A stretch of 64,000 nt of DNA from Thermoprotei archaeon (GTDB lineage: Archaea; Thermoproteota; Thermoprotei; Thermofilales; B15-G2), in the NCBI GenBank assembly GCA_003649445.1, contig QMRV01000002.1, positions 12,290 through 76,289 on the forward strand, read 5' to 3'. The position numbers and the translations under genes are program-made. The notes beneath the pieces are model-generated. The model made no database searches, was not told the origin of the DNA, and saw only the letters and a list, made by a program, of their open reading frames with translations. Positions 26,101 through 35,118 of this stretch are shown here, piece by piece; positions within the stretch are counted from its first letter, which is position 1; every line of letters starts with the position of its first letter.

Positions 26101-27097
26101 AATCTAAATCAAGCTCTACTACAAGCCTTATTCTAACTCCAAGTTCGTTAAAATGCACTGAAACATATTCTCTAGCCCCAGCCAAAGCCAAGCCATGAGC
26201 CCCAGTAATCAAAATTGCTATACTTCTCTTAGGCTTTAACTTAAGGAAGAGTCTAGCTAGTTCAAGTACAAGAGCTACGTTAAATGCTTCTGAAGCCCCC
26301 GGAGCTTTTGCTGGAACTGGAGAAAGAGAGTCTACATGAGCTACTATACACACAGCCTCCTTAGACAAAATTACATCTGTTCCCGGAATCATGGCCACAA
26401 TATTTGTAGCAGTTACTTCACGCCACTCGACCTTAGAATATATTTTTACATGATACCCCTTTTCAGCGTACTCAATTAATTTTTCTCCCACTTCTTTATC
26501 AACATATAGTCTAGGAAAATATGCTGGCATATGAAAGACTTTGAGCCAGGCATCGAACCTCAAAGTAGACTTATTCTCTATGAAAACTACAGCTTTAGCA
26601 CCCAAGGAAAAAGCATTCGTCCAGAACCATCTACAGTTGAAATCCAGTAAAACAATAGATCCCTCTAAATCTCTTCCGTTGAAATCAAGAAGCTTTCCTT
26701 TACCTCCGTAAACGATTCTCCCCTTGTAATCAATATTAGACGTCACAATCATGTTGGGCCAAAGCGCATGAGCCTCTAAAACTTCGCCTGTCTCAATAAC
26801 CTTTATATATACTTTTTCTTCTATAGGAGAAGTTACAGAAAAATTCTCTAGAATATACCCTACGCCGATTTTCCTAAAGTATTCAGCTATAAATCTAATT
26901 GCCTTATAGTAGCCTGGATAACCTGGTACACGAGATCTATAGCTAGAGAGTACTTTAGTATAATTCCACACTCTATTGAAGTCTATTGAAGAAATAAAGC
27001 TTCTAAGATCAAAAGGATTTTCTTTGCCCAGTACTTCGGGCTGAAGAAATACTAGAAGTATCATCAGTAGCACTAGAGCTCTGTATAATTCCTTCAT
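23141..27097 (-). CDS. M28-peptidase-like/FtsX permease fusion, copy 1 (P protein)
   Basis: The 1318-residue protein has a signal peptide (LVLLMILLVFLQPEVLG). An extracytoplasmic M28-like domain runs from about residue 40 to 450, with an inserted PA-type domain (GRIVYGGKGKLLDFNGRDLE). A carboxypeptidase-regulatory-like fold follows near 475-560. The C-terminal half has membrane helices, a MacB-type core (NISVGDEVVLYGLRLKVVG) and FtsX-type helices, then a charged cytoplasmic tail. The first M28 ligand His254 (AHVDSL) is present. GASEAFN (269-270) replaces the ligand Asp, His301-Gly302 stand where the Glu-Glu pair belongs, and Tyr/Leu replace the last His near 426 (WLYTPYDT). Peptidase activity is therefore doubtful. 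First gene of the operon; box A near 27127-27137. Confidence 0.82.
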   Translation of the reverse strand: MKELYRALVLLMILLVFLQPEVLGKENPFDLRSFISSIDFNRVWNYTKVLSSYRSRVPGYPGYYKAIRFIAEYFRKIGVGYILENFSVTSPIEEKVYIKVIETGEVLEAHALWPNMIVTSNIDYKGRIVYGGKGKLLDFNGRDLEGSIVLLDFNCRWFWTNAFSLGAKAVVFIENKSTLRFDAWLKVFHMPAYFPRLYVDKEVGEKLIEYAEKGYHVKIYSKVEWREVTATNIVAMIPGTDVILSKEAVCIVAHVDSLSPVPAKAPGASEAFNVALVLELARLFLKLKPKRSIAILITGAHGLALAGAREYVSVHFNELGVRIRLVVELDLDWTGSELAAQYYGLFYNLLAFVPGYEARYRWVRDRMIRYMDSIDEALGEKVFVYDTLSLTYFFYEPIPCFLDSEVFALTGIPAFTLRTFYSFRPWLYTPYDTLEHADIDFAEKQAKIALSIIYCFTKDSEKMPSSTPTTRGVGYGFSYIKGRVYRYNRTKGWFEPVSAIVALPMWPYHIGVLTDSNGTFIIKGVRYSGYYWLLGFRLNEEGTVEAANEYGGLGPVLPMLFGVSVYKTISEVNIRITDCGSLVITNAYDPRFFIPGYLSFSVLNATYHTALISRGPQYWYWYSQVLILPAGTRIEVVMKRGLDVVAVINNASPENPLGKGYSIEKGKQILLENFPLVAASTLYTILDYRIKTLRVYSYRVLDYHKEAGVLINESRRLLREKKYGVAYASMLRAWAMEAHAYNSFQFLLGDIGFALIVIVVLLFIASMRLKLLFRKSSNTVAFTCFALSLFVISLCHPSVRACSLGLFIVPSAGALLVIIVVVISLLKTFLSQIMKIKRKPPRVFSRRVFAEILLLSLATSVSFFMSGNLTYVTHISEARLGAKGSYSGIMIRTFPWSVLCEAEYDIIRSEVKALGGYSSMRVWAYPHYGEVRVSNMTILKAFLGLGLEEVKISNIKKAIVKGGWFSSEFAKECIVSSFLAKTLNISVGDEVVLYGLRLKVVGIFNESMLSVFKDLDGELITPRDIMIPRSEEIPVHTAPKYIVIVPDELAREMDGNIYSVAISFNNSKLLVEYARRLAYIFDGVYVYLSVDGERYIVAAHHALGFKIINRFFLILVLFFSSIILIVASVEKEFTTSDALQASFIGGILGYVVHLALAELGLCEPSVITLAPIVSCLIGFVPVSLSTAFSRKVRELREAAIEAVPVEYRIKIEEPLPRALDFIEEVVKEALTEEHGYLIKRRKRTGEYLALLVQILPRELFLFYKIVFKPITVDGETYIVLEIAGKGLGAKKIKRRIVPDIVELIENKLREKEGEKLEE

Positions 27098-27203
27098 CTT
27101 AGACGTAGGGCTTTCTCTAAGCCACTAAATATAAAACTTATCTCTTCAGAATAGATGTAATTTTACGGCTCTACTTCAGTTCTGTAAATAATTAAGCTCT
27201 TAA

Positions 27204-27257
27204 TCAGCCCGGAAACCTCAAGTCACCGCTCCTATCTGCAATGGCTCATCATCTAAG
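27204..27257 (-). ncRNA. C/D-box sRNA candidate 3 (weak)
   Basis: On the minus strand a good C box (ATGATGA, 27246-27252) and D box (CTGA, 27204-27207) are 38 nt apart. The internal D' and C' boxes are degenerate; TGACTTGA near 27216-27226 could serve as C'. A TATA-like ACTATAT lies about 25 bp upstream. The rest of this 284-bp gap (27098-27381) holds only the two flanking promoters. Confidence 0.35.
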
Positions 27258-27345
27258 AGGATATTGCGCTCTACTCTGATATAGTTTTCGCATAGACTGG
27301 TCTTCAATTAAATGATGAAAATCTATTCCTCTATTATGAGAAAAA

Positions 27346-27353
27346 TTTAAATA
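27346..27353 (+). promoter_or_regulatory. Box A promoter of guaB
   Basis: TTTAAATA lies 29-36 bp upstream of the GTG at 27382 in a strongly AT-rich run, matching the archaeal consensus perfectly. Confidence 0.6.
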
Positions 27354-27381
27354 TTTTACTTAAATAATAGCTCCCAAAAGG

Positions 27382-28803
27382 GTGTCGGCTGTGGGAAAAT
27401 TTATAGATAAACTTGTTAACGCGCCCATAGCTCTCACCTTCGAAGACATAGTATTACTTCCTTCGAGAAGTAGTGTAGAGCCTCGAGAAGTAGACTTATC
27501 CACTAATATAACTGTAAATATTAAGGCACATATACCGATAGTTTCCTCTCCCATGGATACCGTTACCGAAGCAGAAATGGCAATAGCTTTAGCGAGGCTA
27601 GGCGGACTAGGCATAATTCATAGAAACTGTTCTAGAGAAAATCAAGTTGAATTAGTTAAAAAAGTTAAAGAAGCTCCTGTATTCCCTATAAAGTACGTTT
27701 ACCTAGAAGCCACCTCTACTGTTGAGGAAGCATACAGAAAGCTTGTAGAGCTGAATACCGAAGTTCTACCTGTAGTCGACTCCAACGGTTTATTCCTAGG
27801 GTATTTTAAGTACAGCTGTATAAGAAAAGCTGAAAGCAAAGATCCTGTAGCTAAGTACGTTGTCAAAGATGACGTTCTCAGAAAGGAAGAAATACTCAGA
27901 GCAGACAAAATTCACTTGAAGAGCTTTCTAGCTATAGTAGACAGTAACGGAAGATACTGGGGAACACTAGATAACGGCCTTAACGGCGAAATAACGCCTT
28001 TAGTAGACGAAAAGGGAAGACTAATGGCCGGTGCAGCCATCTCTCCCTATGACTTGAAAAGAGCAAAAATGCTTGAAAAATGGGTAGATGTACTGGTAGT
28101 AGATGTAGCGCACTTCCATAACCTCAACTGCATTAAGGCTACTAAGAAACTTCTTCGTGAAATAAGCGTAGACATTGTCGTAGGCAATATTGGAACATAT
28201 GAAGCATGCGAAGATATACTAACCATGCTTGAGAACGTAGCGGGGCTGAGAGTAGGAATAGCCAGCGGAAGCATATGCTCAACTGGAATAGCTACTGGTG
28301 TAGCTGCTCCAACACTCTTTGCAGTAGCTAACGTCAGAGATGCTCTTGAAGACTATGGGGTAGCGCATATACCGATAATAGCTGACGGTGGAATAAAGAC
28401 ACCGGGTGACGCAGCTAAAGCGCTTGCTGCAGGTGCCTCTGCTGTAATGCTGGGTCGAGCCCTCGCAGGTACAGATGAAGCCTGTAGTCCGCTAATACCG
28501 GTCGGCTCGCGTCTATACAAGCTTTACAGAGGAATGGGTAGTAAAAGTGCCTTAGCAAAAAGGTACTCTATGGATAGATATTCTTTGCCTTCAAAGAAAA
28601 TAGCGGAAGGAGTAGAGGGATTAGTACCTTACAGAGGTTCTGTAGCGAGCGTCGTAGAAGAATTTAAAGGAGGTCTACAAGCCGCACTAGGGTATGTTGG
28701 AGCACGCAACATTAAGGAACTCTGGTTAAAAGCCAAGTTCGCTAAATTAACTCCAATAGGGCGTAGAGAAGTACTTCCACATGACATTTTAACTAGCCTA
28801 TAA
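27382..28803 (+). CDS. guaB: Inosine-5'-monophosphate dehydrogenase-like protein
   Basis: IMPDH converts IMP to XMP with NAD, the first step to GMP. The TIM barrel with inserted CBS domains is present: ALTFEDIVLLPSRSSVEPRE at the start, CBS region at about 95-215, then IADGGIKTPGDAAKALAAGA and GMGSKSALAKRYSMDRYS, and the end VEGLVPYRGSV and PHDI. The catalytic Cys loop reads GSICSTGIATGV instead of GSICTTR, and the NAD site reads AHFHN instead of AHGHS. The protein is therefore a divergent IMPDH, or an IMPDH-like reductase. guaA follows 2 bp downstream, which supports the IMPDH role. Start GTG 27382, alternative GTG 27391. Confidence 0.85.
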   Translation: MSAVGKFIDKLVNAPIALTFEDIVLLPSRSSVEPREVDLSTNITVNIKAHIPIVSSPMDTVTEAEMAIALARLGGLGIIHRNCSRENQVELVKKVKEAPVFPIKYVYLEATSTVEEAYRKLVELNTEVLPVVDSNGLFLGYFKYSCIRKAESKDPVAKYVVKDDVLRKEEILRADKIHLKSFLAIVDSNGRYWGTLDNGLNGEITPLVDEKGRLMAGAAISPYDLKRAKMLEKWVDVLVVDVAHFHNLNCIKATKKLLREISVDIVVGNIGTYEACEDILTMLENVAGLRVGIASGSICSTGIATGVAAPTLFAVANVRDALEDYGVAHIPIIADGGIKTPGDAAKALAAGASAVMLGRALAGTDEACSPLIPVGSRLYKLYRGMGSKSALAKRYSMDRYSLPSKKIAEGVEGLVPYRGSVASVVEEFKGGLQAALGYVGARNIKELWLKAKFAKLTPIGRREVLPHDILTSL

Positions 28804-28805
28804 CT

Positions 28806-30362
28806 ATGCAGAATAACTGGAGACCTTACTTTACACACGACACAACTCTTGTAATTAACTTTGGAGGACAATACGCTCACCTGATAGCCCGTAGAGTAAG
28901 AGAACTCAAAGTATACTCTGAGATAATCCATTACGCTGACTTCTCTGAGGAAACTTTACGTGAAATAAAGCCTAAAGCAATAATACTTTCAGGAAGCCCA
29001 CTGAGCCCTCCAGACATTGATCCCAGTAAACTGAAAGTAGTTCTCCGCGGAGAAATACCAGTTCTCGGGATATGCTATGGGCATCAGCTGTTAGCCTACA
29101 TGCTTGGAGGAACTATAGCTAAAGGTCCTGGAGAATATGGAAAAACTTTAGTAAAAATTGTTAAAAGAAATGCTCTTTTCGAGAACTGGAATCAAGAAGA
29201 AGTAGTCTGGATGAGCCACCGAGACCAAGTCAAATCGCTACCCGAAGCACTTGAAATTTTAGCAGTTTCAGTAAATAATGTTATTGCAGCATTCAAAGTG
29301 AAAAACAAACCCATATATGGAGTTCAGTTTCATCCCGAAGTTTCTCATACACCTAAAGGTCTTCTCCTACTCAAAAATTTTCTCTACACTATAGCGAAGT
29401 GCAAAGCCTCCTGGAATCCTCAGCAAGTGATAGAAAAACTTGTGAGTGAAATTAAAGCAAAAGTAGGCAGTAAAGAAAAGGTTCTCTGTGCAGTTAGCGG
29501 AGGAGTAGATTCTACAGTAACAGCAGCATTAGTTCAAAGAGCTATAGGAGACAGACTAGTAGCAGTTTTTGTAGACCACGGACTGCTGAGAGAAGGAGAA
29601 GTAGAGATCACTCTTAATTTGCTAAAGAGGCTTAAAGTAAACTATATCTTCGTAAATGCAAAGGAAAGATTTCTCTTTAGACTGAAAGGCGTAAAAGATC
29701 CCGAAGAAAAGAGGAAAATTATAGGAGAAGAATTTGCTAAGATATTTAAGGAAATTGTCGAAAGAGATTCTTCCATTAAGTGGCTAGCTCAAGGCACAAT
29801 TTACCCCGATGTAATTGAGAGCGGCAAAGTAAAGCACTCAGCCAGAATTAAAAGCCACCACAATGTAGCAGGTTTACCGAAATGGTTTAATTTAAAGCTT
29901 ATAGAGCCTTTAAAATACTTCTATAAAGATGAAGTACGGCAAATAGCTAAAGCATTGGATCTGCCGGATTCTCTCATAAAGAAGCATCCTTTCCCCGGAC
30001 CAGGACTCGCTGTCCGCATAATAGGTGAAGTAAATGAGAAAAAACTAGAAATTGTTAGAAAAGCCTCTAAAATAGTTGAAGAAGAGCTGAAGAAAAACGG
30101 AATCTATGATAAAGTGTGGCAAGCTTTCGCTGTAGTAGGAGAAGATAAATGGGTAGGAGTTAAAGGCGATAAGCGTGCTGAAGGATACATTGTCACAATA
30201 AGAATTGTAGAAAGCATAGACGGTATGACCGCAGATTATGCAAAACTACCTTATAGTATTCTCGAGAAAATAGCCAGCAGAATTTACAACGAAATAGATG
30301 ATGTCACCATGGTAACTTACGCAATAACTCCTAAGCCTCCTTCAACTATTGAGCCCTGTTAA
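28806..30362 (+). CDS. guaA: GMP synthase (glutamine-hydrolysing)
   Basis: GuaA aminates XMP to GMP using glutamine and ATP. The class I glutaminase domain is N-terminal, with nucleophile Cys90 in LGICYGHQLL and the His-Glu pair in GVQFHPEVSHT. The ATP-pyrophosphatase domain follows with the loop SGGVDST. The dimerisation domain ends in the normal TYAITPKPPSTIE. Both domains are fused in one 518-residue chain, as in bacteria; many archaea split them. It lies directly after guaB in the same operon. Confidence 0.97.
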   Translation: MQNNWRPYFTHDTTLVINFGGQYAHLIARRVRELKVYSEIIHYADFSEETLREIKPKAIILSGSPLSPPDIDPSKLKVVLRGEIPVLGICYGHQLLAYMLGGTIAKGPGEYGKTLVKIVKRNALFENWNQEEVVWMSHRDQVKSLPEALEILAVSVNNVIAAFKVKNKPIYGVQFHPEVSHTPKGLLLLKNFLYTIAKCKASWNPQQVIEKLVSEIKAKVGSKEKVLCAVSGGVDSTVTAALVQRAIGDRLVAVFVDHGLLREGEVEITLNLLKRLKVNYIFVNAKERFLFRLKGVKDPEEKRKIIGEEFAKIFKEIVERDSSIKWLAQGTIYPDVIESGKVKHSARIKSHHNVAGLPKWFNLKLIEPLKYFYKDEVRQIAKALDLPDSLIKKHPFPGPGLAVRIIGEVNEKKLEIVRKASKIVEEELKKNGIYDKVWQAFAVVGEDKWVGVKGDKRAEGYIVTIRIVESIDGMTADYAKLPYSILEKIASRIYNEIDDVTMVTYAITPKPPSTIEPC

Positions 30363-30411
30363 CCATGACAATTATATATTTATAGCTAAATTCGAGTAAT
30401 ATCTGTAGCAC

Positions 30412-31506
30412 ATGGAGCTATCAGCTCCAATACTAAAAAAATATCGACTACCCAATATAGGGATACACTTTATCGATAGAGAAAAAGAAATCTCCAGTAT
30501 ACTGGCTCTAGAGGATTTCCAGACTCATGCTATAATAGGTCCCAGAGGCTGTGGAAAAACTAACTTGATGCACGTTATATCATATTTACTTAAAGAAAAA
30601 GGAGATACTCAAGTAACATACATAGGCTATATGAGAAGAGGACTCAACTTGTATACTCAAATATATTCAACAAACTCTGGAATATCTAAGGATATAGCTA
30701 AATGGTCCAAAAAATACTTCAGAGTAGTCGATAGATTTTCATATCCAGCTAAAGGCTTAGAACTACTGGGATTTATAGACCCCTATGCGCCTTTAAGAAT
30801 ATCAACTAAAATAAAGTTCATATTTAAGAAAAGACTTAAATTAAAGCACATAATTATTGTCGACGGCCTGGACGAAGTACTAAGTGACCAGAATACAATT
30901 AAGGTCGTCAATAAGCTTGGTCAGGAACTACGCGGCAAACTCTCTGAATCCATTAAGAAAGCGGGTGGCACTATAAAAATACTAGCCGTATTTTCAAGAA
31001 ATATTTTAGGTTTACCAAAAATAGAACTAAATATTTTATGGAACTTCGATAAGAGCACTTATGAAAAGTTTCTGAGCGAAGTATCTTGCCCCCTTGACTT
31101 CAGCGAATTATGGACTTTATGTGGAGGAAACTTGGGGTTAACAGTAGAGCTCCTTAACTTAAAGTGGAATCTCGAAGCCTTTATCGAGCAGAATCTCGAG
31201 TATGTGAAGAGAGCTATAGAGAAGTATTCATTGAATAGAAGACGATCTTTAGCAGATATTTTGAGTGAAATGAAGGAAGCAGAAGAAGTAGATATTTTAG
31301 CTGAAAAAGATTTATGGAAAATACTTGAACAGCACTACTTTACTATAAGTATTCCTGAAGGAAGGAGACTTTCAGAAATAACTAAAGAGAAGTGGATTGG
31401 CGAAAAAGCTGCTTGGCAAGCTCCTATTTACATGTACTGCTTTAAGGCAATCCTTTCTAAAGGCGTCAAAGCCTCGACTGAGGATGTTGTGAAACTGTTT
31501 AAGTAG
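30412..31506 (+). CDS. Archaeal P-loop ATPase (ATPase_2/STAND-like)
   Basis: This is a P-loop ATPase with Walker A GPRGCGKT (near residue 45) and Walker B IIIVDGLDEV. The opening FIDREKEI is the motif that starts archaeal ATPase_2 and Orc1/Cdc6-like proteins. A sensor-like SRN follows (AVFSRNILGLPKI). The C-terminal third is helical, possibly a winged-helix region. Many such ATPases have unknown cellular roles. There is a TATA-like element near 30376-30384, so it is transcribed separately from guaBA. Confidence 0.8.
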   Translation: MELSAPILKKYRLPNIGIHFIDREKEISSILALEDFQTHAIIGPRGCGKTNLMHVISYLLKEKGDTQVTYIGYMRRGLNLYTQIYSTNSGISKDIAKWSKKYFRVVDRFSYPAKGLELLGFIDPYAPLRISTKIKFIFKKRLKLKHIIIVDGLDEVLSDQNTIKVVNKLGQELRGKLSESIKKAGGTIKILAVFSRNILGLPKIELNILWNFDKSTYEKFLSEVSCPLDFSELWTLCGGNLGLTVELLNLKWNLEAFIEQNLEYVKRAIEKYSLNRRRSLADILSEMKEAEEVDILAEKDLWKILEQHYFTISIPEGRRLSEITKEKWIGEKAAWQAPIYMYCFKAILSKGVKASTEDVVKLFK

Positions 31507-31525
31507 GAGGAAAGTATTTTAAACT

Positions 31526-32323
31526 GTGTTTAAAGTAGCGCTCGCTCAAATAGCTTCTGTAGAGAACAAAGAAGATAATTTAAATAAAATCTGCAAAATA
31601 ATAGAAAATTATAGTAAACTATCTGATTTAATATTATTTCCAGAGTATTCTATGGCTTACTCAAAGCCTTTTAATAGAAAATTTGTAGAAAAAATAGCAG
31701 AGCCGCTCGATGGCCCGTTCTTGAGCAAAGTTAAAGAAACAGCCAAAGGAAAAGAGGTCTATGTAGCTGTAAATGTTCATGAAAAAAGAAATGATAAAAT
31801 ATTTAATTCTACAGTACTTATTAGCGATAAAGGTGAAATAAAGGCTATATATAGGAAAATACATCTTTTTGACGCATTTAAATACAGAGAATCTAAGGTC
31901 TTCTCTCCAGGAGAAGAAATAGTTATAGCTGATGTACGTGGAGCTCCTGTAGGTTTTGAAATATGCTACGATATTCGTTTCCCAGAATTAGCTAGAATTT
32001 TAGCACTTAAAGGAGCTAAAGTAATAGCAGTAAGTGCCGGATGGTACAGAGGTCTTCTCAAAGAAGAACAGTGGTTTACTTTACTCAAAGCGAGAGCTCA
32101 TGAAAATGGAGTTTTTGTTGCTGCTTGCTGTCATGCAGGAGAAGATTTTATAGGAAGAAGTATTGCCGTAGACCCTCTAGGCTATGTTATAATAGATTTA
32201 GGTATAGGTGAAAAAGTAGCTGTAATAGACTTAGATTTAAATAGAGTAGAAGAAGTTAGGAAAATAGTTCCAGCAATTTATCAAAGAAAACTGGACGTTT
32301 ACAGAAAATACGGTCTTACTTAA
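31526..32323 (+). CDS. Carbon-nitrogen hydrolase (nitrilase superfamily amidase)
   Basis: It hydrolyses a C-N bond in an amide or nitrile-like substrate. The catalytic triad is visible: Glu40 (FPEYSMAY), Lys111 (YRKIHLF) and Cys147 (GFEICYDIRFPE). The 265-residue length and VGFEICYDIRFPELARIL resemble the Nit/omega-amidase branch that clears damaged 2-oxoacid amides. Substrate is not decided by sequence. GTG 31526 starts MFKVALAQIAS, the family's typical opening. Purine-rich GGAGGA lies 16 nt upstream. Confidence 0.9.
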   Translation: MFKVALAQIASVENKEDNLNKICKIIENYSKLSDLILFPEYSMAYSKPFNRKFVEKIAEPLDGPFLSKVKETAKGKEVYVAVNVHEKRNDKIFNSTVLISDKGEIKAIYRKIHLFDAFKYRESKVFSPGEEIVIADVRGAPVGFEICYDIRFPELARILALKGAKVIAVSAGWYRGLLKEEQWFTLLKARAHENGVFVAACCHAGEDFIGRSIAVDPLGYVIIDLGIGEKVAVIDLDLNRVEEVRKIVPAIYQRKLDVYRKYGLT

Positions 32324-32354
32324 TATAATATATTCCTAGCCCCGAATATTAAGT

Positions 32355-33353
32355 GTGAGTATGAAAAATAAGCTTGAAGGCTGGAGAATACATGGAGCAA
32401 TTCCTCCGCAGTACCTTTTGTCTCAAAGAAAGTTCCTTAAAGTAGTTTTAGACCCTCCTTCCTTTGAGCCAGGGTCTTGGCGAGGCGCAGGAAACGTGGT
32501 AGTAGACTATGATTCACACGAATTTTGGATGACCACTAGACCTAGAAAAGTAGGCGTGAGAGGCTATGCTGTTGAAATATACAGGTCTACTAACGGCGAA
32601 GACTATAGTCTAGTAGCCTACATTAGTAAAGAAGAAGTATCCGAACTCTGCGGAATTAAAATAAATAGTATTGAGGGACAGCAGCTCCTCCGAGACCCTC
32701 TAACAGGAAAATATTACCTTTACTTAGCAATAGACGATGCTGAAAGAAAAGGCTGGTGCACTTTACTCTTAGCTGCAGACGACCCTAGAGGCCCTTGGAC
32801 TTCTCTCGGAGTAGTTTTAGAGAGGGGAACCGAGTACGACTCCCTTGAAGCCAGAGACGCTACAATAAGTTTTGTTGACGGAAAGTACTTTGCCCTATAT
32901 AAAGCTAATAACGGTAAGAAAGTAAATGTAGCTCTTGCTGTTAGTAGCGACGGAATACATTGGAGTAAGCTTGGTGTATTAAAAATAGACGGCGATTCTC
33001 AACCAGATTATCTTCTTCTTTACGGAAATATTTTCTCGACAGGACTAGGACCAATGTTTGTTGGTGTAGCAAGCCGTACTGTTATAAACGGTGCTGCTGT
33101 AGCAAAACACTTCGAATCCTATATTATAGACTACAGGTCATTGAACTTAGAGACAGTTTTCATAGGAGAATGGAAGCCTATGTCTCCTTTTGAGCGCAGA
33201 GACTATCCAATACACAGCTATGTAGACATAGTTTACGACCCATTTGAAGAAAGATACCTGATATACGTTGAATCAATAGATCCTACTTACAGCAAAGACC
33301 TTGGAGTGAACCTAGAAGTAGATAGAGTAATATTATATGAAGTATCTCTCTAG
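32355..33353 (+). CDS. Five-bladed beta-propeller glycosidase-like protein
   Basis: The sequence alternates beta strands and turn motifs of a GH43/GH130-type five-bladed propeller. Candidate acidic residues sit in GNVVVDYDSHEFWM, LRDPLTGKYYLYLAIDD, LEARDATISFVDGKYF and SDGIHWSKLG. There is no signal peptide, so a cytoplasmic enzyme acting on a small glycan or sugar phosphate is likely. The exact family cannot be called by eye. GTG 32355 and ATG 32361 are both possible. It overlaps the convergent epimerase-like gene at the 3' end by 21 bp, and both may serve sugar metabolism. Confidence 0.72.
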   Translation: MSMKNKLEGWRIHGAIPPQYLLSQRKFLKVVLDPPSFEPGSWRGAGNVVVDYDSHEFWMTTRPRKVGVRGYAVEIYRSTNGEDYSLVAYISKEEVSELCGIKINSIEGQQLLRDPLTGKYYLYLAIDDAERKGWCTLLLAADDPRGPWTSLGVVLERGTEYDSLEARDATISFVDGKYFALYKANNGKKVNVALAVSSDGIHWSKLGVLKIDGDSQPDYLLLYGNIFSTGLGPMFVGVASRTVINGAAVAKHFESYIIDYRSLNLETVFIGEWKPMSPFERRDYPIHSYVDIVYDPFEERYLIYVESIDPTYSKDLGVNLEVDRVILYEVSL

Positions 33354-34085
33354 CTCTTTTTTCATATCGGAAATAAAGTCTTCGGGTTTTTTGCCGCACT
33401 TTACTTCAAGAACAATACATCTATTGTACATTCTCTCCTTTAAGACTTTAACAAATCTACGTAGGTCTAGTAGTCCTACATATGGCGGCAAGTGTTCATC
33501 CTTATTACCGTAGTTGCTATGAAGATGAATTTGAAAAACTATATCGTAGTTCTTTTGGTACTCGTCTACAGGATCCATGCCTACTATAAAGTAGTGACCT
33601 ATATCGAGTGTAGCCTTTAAGTAATCTGAGCCTACTTTAGATATCACTTCTCTTATCTGACTCAGTGTGTGAATTAACCCTCTGCCCCAGCCGTTTTCTA
33701 AACATAAGTACACTCCAAGAGCTTCCGCGTAAGAAGAACATTCTCGAAGAGCATAAACAAGTCTATCGGTGCTCTGCTCATCGTATTTTCTTCCCGAATG
33801 AACTACAACTATATCTGAGTCTAGAGAATATGCTAAATCTATACTCGATTTAACTATTTCTATACTCTTTTTTAATTCTTGCAAATTAGGTAGAGTTAAG
33901 CTAGCTTGTTCAGGCGCATGTACTGTAAAAACTACATTAAGTTTTTTGAGCCCCTGTACGTTTACTGTCTTCAGCTCTTCGTAGCTTCTAATAAATATTT
34001 CTACTACATTGAAGTACTTTGCCGCAATTCTTGCAGCATCAATCAGTTTTCCTTCAATACCCCACGTAGATATTCCTAAATTCAC
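33333..34085 (-). CDS. Sugar phosphate isomerase/epimerase (xylose isomerase-like TIM barrel)
   Basis: A TIM barrel of the AP endonuclease 2/xylose isomerase-like family. Metal ligands are suggested by VVVHSGRKYDE, LCLENGWGRG, LDIGHYFIVG and QIHLHSNYG (Glu, Asp and His residues at strand ends), and the chain ends in VLEVKCGK. The 250-residue length suits the single-domain epimerases. The reaction cannot be decided between an epimerase, isomerase or lyase. Confidence 0.83.
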   Translation of the reverse strand: MNLGISTWGIEGKLIDAARIAAKYFNVVEIFIRSYEELKTVNVQGLKKLNVVFTVHAPEQASLTLPNLQELKKSIEIVKSSIDLAYSLDSDIVVVHSGRKYDEQSTDRLVYALRECSSYAEALGVYLCLENGWGRGLIHTLSQIREVISKVGSDYLKATLDIGHYFIVGMDPVDEYQKNYDIVFQIHLHSNYGNKDEHLPPYVGLLDLRRFVKVLKERMYNRCIVLEVKCGKKPEDFISDMKKELERYFI

Positions 34086-34164
34086 TTGAACTACTTTCTC
34101 TCAGAGTCCTTAAATGTAGCGCTTACTTCCTAAGTTTTATTTACTTCTCAGAAGAATACTACAT

Positions 34165-34548
34165 GTGAAAGAAGTAGTTTTTACAGAGAAGGCTCCTAAG
34201 CCAATAGGCCCTTACTCTCAGGCAATAAAAGCAGGACCATTTCTTTTCGGTGCAGGACAAATAGCAATTGACCCTGAAACAGGGAAACTTGTTGGAGAAA
34301 ACATTAGAGAGCAGACAAGAAGAGTTCTAGAGAACATAAAGAGTATTCTTGAAGCAGCTGGCTATACTTTCGAAGATGTTGTAGCTACCTTTGTTTACTT
34401 GAAAGACTTAAAAGATTTTCCCGAGTTTAATGAAGAATATTCTAAGTTCTTTAAAGAAAAACCTCCAGCGAGAACCACTGTTGAAGTATCTAACTTACCT
34501 AAAGGCGCGTTAATTGAAATAAGCTTCATTGCCTACAAAGAAAGCTAA
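34165..34548 (+). CDS. ridA: RidA/YjgF family enamine/imine deaminase
   Basis: RidA removes reactive enamine and imine intermediates released by PLP enzymes. The family motif is complete: [16 protein letters not shown], then [13 protein letters not shown], and the catalytic Arg in [19 protein letters not shown]. At 127 residues it is full length. GTG 34165 is the only start giving the normal N-terminus. It lies in a gap of short genes with an unrelated convergent phosphodiesterase. Confidence 0.95.
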   Translation: MKEVVFTEKAPKPIGPYSQAIKAGPFLFGAGQIAIDPETGKLVGENIREQTRRVLENIKSILEAAGYTFEDVVATFVYLKDLKDFPEFNEEYSKFFKEKPPARTTVEVSNLPKGALIEISFIAYKES

Positions 34549-35066
34549 ATATCGATAATCTTCACATCGAGCGTCTTTAAGTCAACAATAGCTACCGACG
34601 ATATTCCCGTAAGTCCTCCGAAGACTTCCCCGGGGTTGAGTATAATTACTTTTTTTCCATTTTTCTCTAGTACCCTATAGTCTTTTTCATGAGTGTGTCC
34701 GTAGACAACTAAATCGTATTCACCTGTGTCAGCAATAGCGTCAACGAATATTCTCGTGAACTTTTTATTTCCACAGCCATGAAGGAGAACGATTTTTCTT
34801 CCACTGAGCTCCAGCTCTAGTGGCTGTCCATGTAACTCAAATCCGTAAGACATAGCTATTTTATACAAGACTGGTTTTTCGCAGTCGTTGTTCCCGAAAA
34901 CTCCTATTAGCTTTACTCCAGCTTCTGAGAACTTCTTCAAAGTAAAGGGAGCTATATAGTCTCCAGCATGCAGTATTAGTTCAACTCCATGCTCTTTAAA
35001 AACTTCAACTGCTCTAGATACTTTACTTAAGTTATCGTGAGAATCAGATGCTACTCCTGTAATCAT
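34545..35066 (-). CDS. YfcE/MJ0936-type metallophosphoesterase
   Basis: A small metal-dependent phosphodiesterase. The motifs run in order: DSHD, HAGDYI, GNND, HGCG, and GHTH (VYGHTHEKD), then NPGEVFGG. Enzymes of this fold, such as MJ0936, are active on phosphodiesters; the cellular substrate is unknown. The 173-residue length is typical. It overlaps the ridA stop by 4 bp (convergent). Confidence 0.92.
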   Translation of the reverse strand: MITGVASDSHDNLSKVSRAVEVFKEHGVELILHAGDYIAPFTLKKFSEAGVKLIGVFGNNDCEKPVLYKIAMSYGFELHGQPLELELSGRKIVLLHGCGNKKFTRIFVDAIADTGEYDLVVYGHTHEKDYRVLEKNGKKVIILNPGEVFGGLTGISSVAIVDLKTLDVKIIDI

Positions 35067-35118
35067 AGGTAAGTATTGTCTCAGAGTTTATTAAATCTTA
35101 ATCGCTAACACTAATGTA

